Source: Croceibacterium selenioxidans (GTDB taxonomy: Bacteria; Pseudomonadota; Alphaproteobacteria; Sphingomonadales; Sphingomonadaceae). Taken from it: 64,000 bases of DNA. The stretch lies in assembly GCF_018599195.1 (NCBI RefSeq), contig NZ_JAHFVK010000002.1, positions 310,001 to 374,000 of the forward strand, read 5' to 3'. The stretch's first letter is position 1, and each line of letters begins with the position of its first letter. Below, in pieces: positions 50,433-58,753 of the stretch. A program made the translations under genes and the position numbers. Below the pieces are notes generated by a model, which saw nothing but the letters and a program-made list of their open reading frames with translations, was not told the origin of the DNA and did not search any database.

Positions 50433-51232
50433 CAGACGTCCGCGCCAAGATCGGCTATTCGGAACGCACCGAGCAGAAGCCCTATTTCTACGCCAACGCG
50501 CACGAGAAGGACTTCGTCCCGCTGGCTCCGGAAGAAGTTGCCATCGCCGATGCTCGCGGGCTCGGCTGCACGCTCGATCGCGAAGGTTTCACCCTTGTCG
50601 AGCACAAGAGCGCCGTCGCGGACCTCACCGATCTCAACGCGGTGGCCGAGATCCATCGCGGCGAGATCGCCGATATGCTCAAACAGCTGACCGGCTGCGA
50701 CGAAGTCGTGATGACGCCGATGGGCATCCTGCGTTTCTCCGAAAAGCTTGGCGAGAACGAAGCGCACGACAACTCGCATCCCGCCCGCTTCGTCCATGTC
50801 GACATGGCCAAGGAAGCCGCCGCCGCCATGCGCGAGAAGGCCGCGCCCGCAGGCAAGACCGTGGTCCGCAGCGCCCAATACAACGTCTGGCGCGCGCTTT
50901 CAGGCGCCCCACAGGACGTGCCGCTCGGTCTCTGCGCCTATCCCAGCGTCGCTCCCGAAGACCTGCTCGATTGCGACGCAATCTTCGATCCGCCAGACGG
51001 CAGCCCGGAATGGGGCTTCCCCAACTACCTGCTGGCACCCAACCCAAACCACCGCTGGTACTATTATTCCAACATGACGCCGGACGAGGCCATCGTGTTC
51101 ACCACCAGCGAAAGCGACCCCAACCGCGCCCAGTGCATGCCGCACGGCGCGTTCGATAATCCGCTCGCGGGCAAGGACGCCCCGCCTCGCGTCAGCCTGG
51201 AGATGCGCGGGACCTGCTATTGGTTTGCCTGA
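50429..51232 (+). CDS. CmcJ/NvfI-family oxidoreductase
   Basis: The 267-residue protein fits the CmcJ/NvfI family (relatives of enzymes in cephamycin and fungal meroterpenoid biosynthesis). It has HPARFVHVDMAKEAA near residue 125, then WRALSGAPQDVPLGLCAYPS and NPNHRWYYYSNMTPDEAIVF. Distant relation to 2-oxoglutarate/iron oxygenases has been proposed for this family; HVD here could be two metal ligands. The gene overlaps the aldo/keto reductase. Substrate unknown. Confidence 0.8.
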   Translation: MTDVRAKIGYSERTEQKPYFYANAHEKDFVPLAPEEVAIADARGLGCTLDREGFTLVEHKSAVADLTDLNAVAEIHRGEIADMLKQLTGCDEVVMTPMGILRFSEKLGENEAHDNSHPARFVHVDMAKEAAAAMREKAAPAGKTVVRSAQYNVWRALSGAPQDVPLGLCAYPSVAPEDLLDCDAIFDPPDGSPEWGFPNYLLAPNPNHRWYYYSNMTPDEAIVFTTSESDPNRAQCMPHGAFDNPLAGKDAPPRVSLEMRGTCYWFA

Positions 51233-51235
51233 CGA

Positions 51236-51922
51236 TCAGGACTTTTTCGGCCCCTGGCGCCGTTCGATCGCATGAAGCTCGGCGTGCGTGAGCAGCACGT
51301 CGAGGTCTTCGCGGCTGATGTCGTAATGGTCGGGCAAGTCGGCCAGCGCCTTGTCGATGTCTTCAAGGTGCAGGCCTGACGCTTCCAGCGAGTCTCCGGG
51401 CGGCAGGGGGACGTGGGGATAGCTGTGGCCCGAGAACCGGTGGAAGAACATCGCCAGAGAAACGAGAGCGATCGAGTTGAGCGCCACCGGAGCGAAAGCG
51501 AAGTAGTAGCCGGCCGCGTGGATATCGTTGGTCCCGATCACCGCCGTCAGCGCGGCCGCTCCGCCGGGCGGATGCAGACAGCGGCATAGCGTCATCGCCA
51601 GGATCGCCAAACCTACCGCCACACCCGCTGCCATGGTGTGATCAGGCACAACCTGGAAGGCGAACACGCCGACCAACGAGGATAATGTGTTCCCTCCAAC
51701 TACCGACCACGGCTGGGCGAGCGGACTGGCCGGCACTGCGAACACCAGGACCGCTGAAGCACCCAGGGGGGCCACAATGATCGGAAGCTTGTCGAGCGCG
51801 ATCGGCAGTTGACTGCAGACGACGATCGTCAGCGCAATGCAAATCATCGCCCCGACGCAAGCAACGATACGATCAGGCAGTCGTGCTCCTGCGAGCATCG
51901 GCTTGAAAACCGCGATAGGCAT
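51236..51922 (-). CDS. HPP-family membrane protein
   Basis: This 228-residue protein has four to five membrane helices (about 20-42, 47-64, 80-96, 98-112, 130-152) and the family motif LHPPGGAAAL near residue 117. HPP proteins are small integral membrane proteins; some have been linked to nitrite transport in plastids, but most bacterial members have no proven substrate. The cytosolic tail is acidic (LEASGLHLEDIDKALADL). It converges on the CmcJ-like gene with a 3-base gap. Confidence 0.85.
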   Translation of the reverse strand: MPIAVFKPMLAGARLPDRIVACVGAMICIALTIVVCSQLPIALDKLPIIVAPLGASAVLVFAVPASPLAQPWSVVGGNTLSSLVGVFAFQVVPDHTMAAGVAVGLAILAMTLCRCLHPPGGAAALTAVIGTNDIHAAGYYFAFAPVALNSIALVSLAMFFHRFSGHSYPHVPLPPGDSLEASGLHLEDIDKALADLPDHYDISREDLDVLLTHAELHAIERRQGPKKS

Positions 51923-52164
51923 GTATTCTCCGAGGCCCAGGTAGTCCGCGGGGCGCGCTTACTGGCGTCAGTGCCATTGGGGAAGGGCTGCCGTTCCGTC
52001 TTTCCGGCCGACAAGAAGAATCGCGGGAAGCCGCTTTGCGCAATCCCCATCTTACAATTGTGCGCCGGCAACCCCATATCGGCCCCATCACAGGCTATCG
52101 TCCTTGTAGGCGCCTGTGGCTGAGAGACCCGTTCGTGCTCCCGCTTACGCAGAGGAGCGCCTGT

Positions 52165-52434
52165 ATGGACCTCAACAAACTCTACTTCGATCACCAGGTC
52201 TTGCTGATGCAAGCGGGTGGCGCGAGTTCGGGCGACGCGCGTCTGAGCTATGAGACGTCCGCCCGGCGAATTGCCGACCGCATCGGTTCGATCCAGCGCC
52301 ACAGTGGCGCTATTGCCGCCACAGGCTGGGAAAGCCTGGCGGCGCTCCCAGGTGCCGCGTTGTGCTCCTCTCTGACAGCGAAGAGTTTCGATATGCTGGC
52401 CGGCAAAGCGCCGAGCGGAGCCGGCGCATCGTGA
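52165..52434 (+). CDS. Small protein of unknown function, pair with MbcA-like gene
   Basis: The 89-residue product starts at ATG 52165, after AGAGGAG. It opens with MDLNKLYFDHQVLLMQA, then a basic helix (SYETSARRIADRIGSIQR) and a neutral C-terminus. I recognise no family and see no toxin motif. It overlaps the next gene as GTGA, so the two are a unit. The longer frame upstream of the ATG is Arg-rich and unlikely. Confidence 0.65.
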   Translation: MDLNKLYFDHQVLLMQAGGASSGDARLSYETSARRIADRIGSIQRHSGAIAATGWESLAALPGAALCSSLTAKSFDMLAGKAPSGAGAS

Positions 52435-52682
52435 CGCGGTTCCGCAGCTCCACAGCCACGCCCCGTCTCGAGCGCGAGGCTGCCGTGCGTCAGGGCCATA
52501 TCGCTCGGCTGGCCTTTCAGGTGCTCGGCAAGGATCGAGCCATCGCTTTTCTCAACACAGAGCATGCTGCGCTGGGCGGGAGACCACTCGACCTGGCTAC
52601 TCTGAGCGACGAAGGCCGTAACAGCGTCGAGGCCGAACTTGGCCGCATGGCCTACGCAACTCCGGTGAGCTCACGTGACTAG
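52431..52682 (+). CDS. MbcA/ParS/Xre toxin-binding-domain-like protein
   Basis: The 83-residue product has the C-terminal antitoxin fold used by MbcA/ParS/Xre proteins: LAFQVLGKDRAIAFLNTEHA, ALGGRPLDLATLS, then an EGRNSVEAELGRMAYAT end. In RES-type toxin-antitoxin systems this domain blocks the toxin. No RES toxin lies beside it and no DNA-binding N-terminus is present. It starts at GTG 52431, overlapping the upstream stop. It may be a lone regulator or an antitoxin without partner. Confidence 0.65.
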   Translation: MTRFRSSTATPRLEREAAVRQGHIARLAFQVLGKDRAIAFLNTEHAALGGRPLDLATLSDEGRNSVEAELGRMAYATPVSSRD

Positions 52683-52718
52683 CGAACAACGTGGCAGAGC
52701 AACGGCTCGAGCCGCGTA

Positions 52719-52916
52719 ATGTCCGATCTCCCGGCCCGCTTGCTATTCGCTTGCAGTTTGATCGGTGTCCTGTTGCTGACCGCCGTCGCAGGGATTCTGT
52801 GGGCCCGGCACAATACCCATGCCCGACGAATTGCTCGCGAACGCGCCAAGCAGGAACGGCGGGATGACGTGAACCTCAAGAAAGCTTCGGCTTCGCGATC
52901 GGATTCCGGACGCTGA
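52719..52916 (+). CDS. Small single-span membrane protein
   Basis: The 65-residue frame encodes one membrane helix (about 8-29, LLFACSLIGVLLLTAVAGIL) and a highly charged tail (RRIARERAKQERRDDVNLKK). It follows the MbcA-like gene by 36 bases and precedes infA. The ribosome site is weak, so the gene is plausible rather than certain. Confidence 0.45.
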   Translation: MSDLPARLLFACSLIGVLLLTAVAGILWARHNTHARRIARERAKQERRDDVNLKKASASRSDSGR

Positions 52917-52995
52917 CACTTTTCCATGCGCTGCGAGCATGAAGCACGGCTCGATGCCATGCGCAGCGACCACCACCTGTAATTGAGGACTCCGA

Positions 52996-53259
52996 ATGGC
53001 CAAAGAAGAATTGATGACACTCGAAGGTAATATCGACGAGGTCATGCCCGACGGCCGCTTCGGCGTGATGCTGGACAATAATCACCGGATTATCGCCTAC
53101 ACCGCCGGAAAGATGCGCAAGTTTCGCATTCGCTCCGTAGTTGGCGACCGGGTGCATGTCGAAATGACGCCCTACGACCTGTCCAAGGGCCGGATCATTT
53201 TTCGCGAACGCACTCCCGGGCAAGGTCCGGCCCCCCGGCGAGGCCCCTTCCGGCGCTGA
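52996..53259 (+). CDS. infA: Translation initiation factor IF-1, C-terminally extended
   Basis: The product is an S1-like OB-fold IF-1: [19 protein letters not shown], then [20 protein letters not shown] and the core end [17 protein letters not shown]. It is 87 residues rather than the usual about 72, with a Pro/Arg-rich tail. It differs from canonical IF-1 at several usually fixed places ([14 protein letters not shown]), so it may be a second, stress- or cold-linked copy. ATG 52996 follows GAGGACT. It ends a small operon with the MbcA-like gene. Confidence 0.85.
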   Translation: MAKEELMTLEGNIDEVMPDGRFGVMLDNNHRIIAYTAGKMRKFRIRSVVGDRVHVEMTPYDLSKGRIIFRERTPGQGPAPRRGPFRR

Positions 53260-53380
53260 GGACGCTGGCCGATCTGGCCGATCGGCCGGGTCCGCGGCGT
53301 CCACCAGCCCTGTGTGCTTCTGCAGCAGAGACGCTAGCTGCGCTGCACCAATTTCATTAAGTCTGGCATGGCGTAGAGCA

Positions 53381-53426
53381 CTGTTTACAAACAGCTATTG
53401 AAATTGAACGCAGTTAAGGCATTATT
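53381..53426 (+). promoter_or_regulatory. Palindrome and possible promoter upstream of the TonB receptor
   Basis: CTGTTT-AC-AAACAG (53381-53394) is a perfect 6+6 inverted repeat. Just after it, TTGAAA (53398-53403), a 16-base gap and CATTAT give a possible sigma-70 promoter, about 110 bases before the receptor gene. The palindrome is a candidate site for a LacI- or GntR-type regulator. Confidence 0.4.
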
Positions 53427-53537
53427 TTCCCCAAGACACGCCCCTGCGGCCGCTCGGATTGCTTTCAGTCCGGTACGAGCCGCGGAAGAAGGCCGCTAAG
53501 ATTCGCCCAAAAATGGGTGGTTTAGGGGAGGGAAGAC

Positions 53538-56500
53538 ATGCGGGTCTACAGACACCGCGGCGCAAGGATGTGCCGCGAGCTCAGCAGAATTGCACTCACC
53601 ATCGGCCTCGCTGCGGGCTGGTCCGCTGCCGCGATGGCGCAGGAACAGGCCCCTCCGACCCCGCCCGCCGCCTCGGAGAGCGAAAACCAGATCGTGGTCA
53701 CTGGTTCGCGCGTGACCCGCAGCACTTTCGAAACGCCGAACCCGGTCACGGTGTTGGATTCCGAGGATATTCAGGCCCTCGGCCTCAACAACGTGGCCGA
53801 AGTCGTCTCGCAGTTGCCTTCGAACTCCAACTTCTTCGCCGCCAACAACGTCGGCCTCGGCAACTTCAATGTCGGTGCGCAGCTAGTGAATCTGCGCGGA
53901 CTCAATCCGTTCTTCGGCACGCGTACGCTGACGCTGATCGATACCCGCCGTGTCGTGCCGACCACGACCGGTGGCGGTGTCGACATCTCGCTGGTTCCTT
54001 CGATGTTGGTCGGCCGAGTCGAGACGGTCACTGGCGGCGCCTCCGCTGTCTATGGCTCCGACGCGATTGCCGGGGTGGTCAACATCATCCTCGACAAGGA
54101 CCTTGAAGGCATAAAGGCGCAGGCCGACTACACGGTCACTACCCACGGGGACGGTGACGATTTCCACGTCACCGGCGCCTATGGCACCGCCTTTGCGGAC
54201 GACCGGGGCCACTTCATCGTCGGCGCCGAGTTCCAAGACACTTCGGCCATCGGCAATTGCTCCGAAGAACGCGGCTGGTGCGCGCAGAACTATGCGATGT
54301 TCACCAACGAGGACCACGCCACGAATGGCCAGCCGCACTACATCATCGGCCCCAACGCGAGCCCGGCCTACACCAGCTCCACGGGCGTGCTCATACCCTG
54401 CCTGGCTTTCGTGGGGGTGTGTATCTACGCGCCCGCCGTCACCGGACCGGCCGTCCAGTTCACGCCTGACGGTACCGGGACCGTTCCGTTCGATCACGGG
54501 CTGTACTCGTCCGGTGCAGGCATCTTCGGATTCCGGCAGGGCGGCGACGACCTTTCGGTAGGTGCCTATGATGCCACCACAATGCGAGTGGCTGTGCAGA
54601 AGCTAAGCACCCTCGCCCGTGTTGAATACGAGGTCGGTTCTTCGATCACCGCCTCGTTGGAAGGATCATATGCGCGCAGCGAAGCCAACAACCCGGTCGC
54701 GACCGGAGCGATTGGTCCTTATGCCTTCGACGTCGGTGGCGGAGCGCTCGTCGGCTACCACATCGCGCCCGACAACGCCTTCCTGCCCGCCAGCGTGGCA
54801 GCCACCATGGGACCGGGGGGCGCATTCATCGGCCGCAATATGAACAACCTCCAGACCGCGGAGAACGACACCAACAACGAAACATGGCGCGTTGTCGCCG
54901 CGCTCGACGGAGACCTCGGTGGTGGCTGGAACTGGGACGCCTACTACTCGCATGGGGTGAACAAGAACGACCAGCACTTGTACCATAACGTGGTCGATCC
55001 GCTGCTGCGGTTCGCTCTCGATGCGGTCAACACGCCAGGCGGAATCGTCTGCGGCATCGACGTGCCGGGACATATCAACCCCAACACCGGCCTCCCCTAC
55101 ACCGCGGCCGACCTTGAACTGGCGGACGCCTCCGGCCCTTGCACGCCGCTTAACCTGTTCGGGGCGAGCAAAGCCGACCAGGCGGCGATCGATTACGCGT
55201 TCCGCACGCTGGTGGAGTTCTCTACCCAGAAGCAGGACGTCATCGCGCTCAACGCACGCGGCGACCTGTTCAGCGGTTTCGGCGCGGGCACAGTCAAGCT
55301 GGCGGGCGGCGTCGAATGGCGCACTGAAAGCGGCACCGTGACCCACGACCTGGACAACCAGCCCTGGTACTCGGGTTATACGCTGAGTTACGGCCTCGAC
55401 TACGGCGGCAAGACCGAGGTCATGGAAGGCTACGCCGAATTGAATGTCCCAGTGTTCCGGGATTCGCCGGTAGGCAAATATCTCGAAGTCGATGCCGCCG
55501 CTCGCCTGACGCACAACAAGAACACCGGCACTCTCGGCGCAAATGACGGGTTGTCGGCCAGCCGCGAGTTCGTCACCTGGAAGCTGAGCGGCATCTGGGA
55601 CGTTACGGACTGGTTGCGCTTTCGCGCCACCCGGTCGCGCGACGTTCGCGCGCCGCAGTTCCGCGAGTTGTTCCAGACATATGCCACAACCGTTGGTGGT
55701 CCGTTCGGCTCGGTCAGCAACCCCTGGCCAGGCGGCAGCCCAAGCGATCCGGTCAACATCGACAGCGGCGGTGACGTCAATCTCCGGCCGGAGAAAGCGG
55801 ACACGCTGACTGTCGGGGCGGTGTTGGCGCCGGAAGACCTATTCAGCGGCTTCCGCTTCTCTGCCGACTGGTATCAAATCAAGATCAAAGACGCGATCAT
55901 CGGACCTCCGTTCGGCATCGGGGCGCAGAACATCGTCACGGGCTGCTTCCAGGGAAACCAGACCTTCTGCGATTTGATGGAAGGCGAAGGAACGCCGGAC
56001 ATCATCCACATCGATAACCGCGCCGCCAACCTACAGGGCTTCACCACCAGGGGCGTCGATTTCGAAGCGCAGTACCAGACTTCGCTTGGCACAGGCTCGC
56101 TGTTGGTGCGCATGCTGGCGTCCTATCTCTACGACCAGTTGTTCGATACCGGCCTGACCAACGTGGCCACGGGCGAGCCTCTGCCGCCCACCAACTACGC
56201 CGGCCAGTCGGGTCCGACAGCCGCCTTCGGCAGCTTCAACACGGCACCGAAGTGGCAAGGCAACGCGTTCGTCACGTTCAATCAGGGCCCGTTCACCGGT
56301 ACCATACAGGCTCGCTACGTCGGCGGGGGGCGGTACCTGACCGTGACCGCCAGTGGTGGCGCGCCGATCGACCCGAGCGATCCGGGCTACGACACGGCCG
56401 ATCCCAACAGCATCAATGACAACAGCGTCGGCGATGCCATCTACTTCAACCTTTCGGGATCGTACGACATCACCAAGGAAGTCCAGGTGTTCGCGTCGCT

Positions 56501-56621
56501 GAACAACGTGTTCGATCGCGATCCCGTGATAGCGCCGGGCGGCAATGGTTTTCCGACCAACCCGGTCTACTTTGACACGTTCGGCCGGAGCTTCCGCATC
56601 GGTGCGCGCGTGAATTTCTGA
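53538..56621 (+). CDS. TonB-dependent outer membrane receptor
   Basis: The 1027-residue protein has a signal peptide (ending near residue 35), a TonB-box/plug start QIVVTGSRV at 51-59, the plug domain to about 180 (GGASAVYGSDAIAGVVNIIL), and a 22-strand-type barrel ending in FGRSFRIGARVNF with C-terminal Phe. Such large receptors of the Sphingomonadales take up siderophores, oligosaccharides or aromatic compounds; this one is of the long type with big external loops. ATG 53538 follows GGGGAGGG. A palindrome about 150 bases upstream may control it. The ligand is unknown. Confidence 0.93.
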   Translation: MRVYRHRGARMCRELSRIALTIGLAAGWSAAAMAQEQAPPTPPAASESENQIVVTGSRVTRSTFETPNPVTVLDSEDIQALGLNNVAEVVSQLPSNSNFFAANNVGLGNFNVGAQLVNLRGLNPFFGTRTLTLIDTRRVVPTTTGGGVDISLVPSMLVGRVETVTGGASAVYGSDAIAGVVNIILDKDLEGIKAQADYTVTTHGDGDDFHVTGAYGTAFADDRGHFIVGAEFQDTSAIGNCSEERGWCAQNYAMFTNEDHATNGQPHYIIGPNASPAYTSSTGVLIPCLAFVGVCIYAPAVTGPAVQFTPDGTGTVPFDHGLYSSGAGIFGFRQGGDDLSVGAYDATTMRVAVQKLSTLARVEYEVGSSITASLEGSYARSEANNPVATGAIGPYAFDVGGGALVGYHIAPDNAFLPASVAATMGPGGAFIGRNMNNLQTAENDTNNETWRVVAALDGDLGGGWNWDAYYSHGVNKNDQHLYHNVVDPLLRFALDAVNTPGGIVCGIDVPGHINPNTGLPYTAADLELADASGPCTPLNLFGASKADQAAIDYAFRTLVEFSTQKQDVIALNARGDLFSGFGAGTVKLAGGVEWRTESGTVTHDLDNQPWYSGYTLSYGLDYGGKTEVMEGYAELNVPVFRDSPVGKYLEVDAAARLTHNKNTGTLGANDGLSASREFVTWKLSGIWDVTDWLRFRATRSRDVRAPQFRELFQTYATTVGGPFGSVSNPWPGGSPSDPVNIDSGGDVNLRPEKADTLTVGAVLAPEDLFSGFRFSADWYQIKIKDAIIGPPFGIGAQNIVTGCFQGNQTFCDLMEGEGTPDIIHIDNRAANLQGFTTRGVDFEAQYQTSLGTGSLLVRMLASYLYDQLFDTGLTNVATGEPLPPTNYAGQSGPTAAFGSFNTAPKWQGNAFVTFNQGPFTGTIQARYVGGGRYLTVTASGGAPIDPSDPGYDTADPNSINDNSVGDAIYFNLSGSYDITKEVQVFASLNNVFDRDPVIAPGGNGFPTNPVYFDTFGRSFRIGARVNF

Positions 56622-56627
56622 TCCGGA

Positions 56628-56649
56628 CGGCGCCCCTGAGGGGGCGCCG
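56628..56649 (+). terminator. Hairpin after the TonB receptor
   Basis: CGGCGCCCC-TGA-GGGGGCGCCG directly follows the stop codon. The stem is strong but lacks a clear T run, so termination is only likely. Confidence 0.5.
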
Positions 56650-56678
56650 TTGCCGACCGCGTAGAGAAGGCCGACCCC

Positions 56679-56709
56679 AAAAAAAGGGCGGCTCTCTGGA
56701 GGGCCGCCC
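56679..56709 (-). terminator. Rho-independent terminator for the GFA gene
   Basis: On the minus strand GGGCGGCCCTCCAGAGAGCC closes into a GGGCGGC/GCCGCCC stem followed by TTTTTTT (56679-56685). It lies downstream of the GFA gene that is read leftwards. Confidence 0.75.
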
Positions 56710-56983
56710 TGTACGAGTAGAACCCGCCGCATCGCTGCTTCGAGCCCTTTGGGTCGCACGAGCATTAAGACCCCGATTTTGCGAATGATCCAGTAACTTT
56801 TGATAATCTGGCGTAAATTACGTGGCTCAGAACTTAATATTTCGGCCCATTCGGCCTTGCGCGTCCCCTCCTCTCACGCAGAGTTAACGTAGGTTATCGC
56901 ATTTAGCCGGCTACCAAGTGCTCCCAACTTAGCGATTCGTGCATGACTACGACTCGGGAGACGGCAATAGCCATCGGCGCTGG
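56710..56983. other. Gap without a gene
   Basis: The stretch between the terminators and the GFA gene is AT-richer than its surroundings (TTTTGATAATC, AACTTAATATTT). I see no open frame with support and no RNA structure. It may hold the 3' untranslated part of the GFA transcript. Confidence 0.5.
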
Positions 56984-57385
56984 CTAGAACTCATGCTCAA
57001 GCGGGAGCTGGTGGGCGCGCAACGCCCACGGGTGCTGCCGCTCTTCGTAGACCGAGACGTGCGGGGGCGGAAAACCGGGGTCAGCATACGTGCCTACGGC
57101 GATCGATACGAAACCCGGCAACCCATGCGGCTCCCAGTACACCGTCGAGCCGCACATCGGACAGAAATGGAAAGTGGCCGATTCCCCGCTATCGCCTCGT
57201 CGCGTCCACTGCGTCGAGCGGCCCTCCATCGTCAGCCCTTCTCGTGGGAAGCGCGCCTGCGCCGCAAAAACGCTGCCGGTCCGCTTCTGGCATTCCAGGC
57301 AATGACAAATGGATATTCGCACGGGCTCACCCTCGCAGGTAACGCGAAGCTGTCCGCAGCTGCATGACGCCACTCGGTTGGTCAT
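56984..57385 (-). CDS. GFA/CENP-V-family zinc protein
   Basis: The 133-residue protein has the three Cys pairs of the GFA (glutathione-dependent formaldehyde-activating-like) domain: SCGQL at 8-13 (CSCGQL), CHCLECQKRTG near 28, and CPMCGSTVYW near 75. The fold binds zinc; enzyme activity is doubtful for most members. It is transcribed leftwards alone, 66 bases past the stop of the serine hydrolase gene, and ends at a strong terminator. Confidence 0.9.
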   Translation of the reverse strand: MTNRVASCSCGQLRVTCEGEPVRISICHCLECQKRTGSVFAAQARFPREGLTMEGRSTQWTRRGDSGESATFHFCPMCGSTVYWEPHGLPGFVSIAVGTYADPGFPPPHVSVYEERQHPWALRAHQLPLEHEF

Positions 57386-57451
57386 TCGCCTATCTTAAGG
57401 CGGGTGCCTTCAGAGCGAAAGGCGGTCTCGCCGGCTTGAAGTCCAGCCCTC

Positions 57452-58753
57452 TCACCATCCCCGGTAACCGGCCCCATAAACCGCATCCCTGATGTCGTGA
57501 TGCAGCGTGCCGTCGAACGGGATCTTCTGCGTAGCGAAGACCACGGCCATGTCATTCAAGGGATCGACCCAGAACAGCATCGAGGGATAGCCATCCCAGA
57601 AGAACTCACCCACAGCGCCGCGGTTTTCCTGCGCGGTCTGCGGCGGGCGGGTGCGGACGAAGACATCGAAGCCGAAACCGCCAGAACCCTTGCTCGGCAG
57701 CCACAAGCGGTCCTTGTCCTCGATCCGCGGATCGAGTTGGTCGGTCGACAGCAAGCGAACTGTCGCTGGCTGAAGAATGCGCGTGTCGTCCAGCTCGCCC
57801 TGGTTCAGGAGCATGCGGGCAAATCGCATGTACTCATCGATCGTGGTGACGATGCCTGAACCGCCCATGGTCATCGGCTTGTCGGCAAAGTTCGGCTCCA
57901 GCCAGGTCTCGCGCGGCATGCGTTCGAAACCGCCCTTGCCGACACTGTAAATGGCGGCGAGGCGCGGCAGTAGGTCCGGGCTGCATTTCCAGCACGACTG
58001 CGTCATCCCGAGCGGCCGGAAGATGTGCTCGACCACGTACTGGTCGAACGGCTGGCCCGACAACACCTCGACCAGGCGTGCCTGGACGTCGACACCCGCG
58101 CTGTAGTGCCAGTGGGTGCCGGGATCGTAGAGCAGCGGCACTTTGGGCATCAGCTCGGCGAACTGGGCCAGCGTATGATCGGGCGAAAGCGGCTGGAGGG
58201 CGTTCCAGATCGCGTCGGTGGGATGATTGGCGCCGCCGTAGGTGAACCCGGCGGTTTGGCGCAGCACGTCGCGGATGGTGATCGCGCGGCTCGGCGGACG
58301 AAGCTTGTTGGGTGCGGCCTCGTCGTAGACCCGCACCTGGGCGAACCGCGGCAAATAGCGATCGAGCGGATCGTCGAGACCGAACCTGCCCTGCTCCCAC
58401 AGCTGCATCAGCGCGACGCCGGTGACCGGCTTTGTCATCGAGAACACTTGCACCAACGTGTCGCGGGCAAACGGGCGCTTGGCCTCGAGGTCGGCGAGGC
58501 CGGCGCTCCCGTAATGGACTTCCCGCCCATCCTTCCACACCAGGACCTCCGCCCCGGCCACCCGGCCGCTCTCGACCATGCCGCGCAGCTCGGTATCGAT
58601 GCGGGCGCCGTCCAGAGAAAAGGCGGCCGCACCGACGCTCCCGCCCGGCTCGACCGCCGGTTGGGCCGCCAGCGACGTCGCCAGGACAAGGCAAAGTGAC
58701 ACGGCAGCGGCACGCCATCGGCGACCGCCCGATCCACAGCGCTGCGGGGACAC
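57452..58753 (-). CDS. Serine hydrolase of the beta-lactamase/esterase EstB type
   Basis: The 433-residue exported protein (signal peptide residues 1-31) has the class C beta-lactamase/penicillin-binding fold: S105-M-T-K108 (VFSMTKPV), the Tyr motif HYSAG at 216-220 (Y-x-N becomes YSA) and a C-terminal region with WDGYPSMLFWVDPLND. Such family members are mostly esterases or D-aminopeptidases rather than resistance enzymes. The GTG start overlaps the stop of the upstream dienelactone hydrolase gene by one base (TAGTG). Expected in the periplasm; substrate unknown. Confidence 0.85.
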   Translation of the reverse strand: MSPQRCGSGGRRWRAAAVSLCLVLATSLAAQPAVEPGGSVGAAAFSLDGARIDTELRGMVESGRVAGAEVLVWKDGREVHYGSAGLADLEAKRPFARDTLVQVFSMTKPVTGVALMQLWEQGRFGLDDPLDRYLPRFAQVRVYDEAAPNKLRPPSRAITIRDVLRQTAGFTYGGANHPTDAIWNALQPLSPDHTLAQFAELMPKVPLLYDPGTHWHYSAGVDVQARLVEVLSGQPFDQYVVEHIFRPLGMTQSCWKCSPDLLPRLAAIYSVGKGGFERMPRETWLEPNFADKPMTMGGSGIVTTIDEYMRFARMLLNQGELDDTRILQPATVRLLSTDQLDPRIEDKDRLWLPSKGSGGFGFDVFVRTRPPQTAQENRGAVGEFFWDGYPSMLFWVDPLNDMAVVFATQKIPFDGTLHHDIRDAVYGAGYRGW

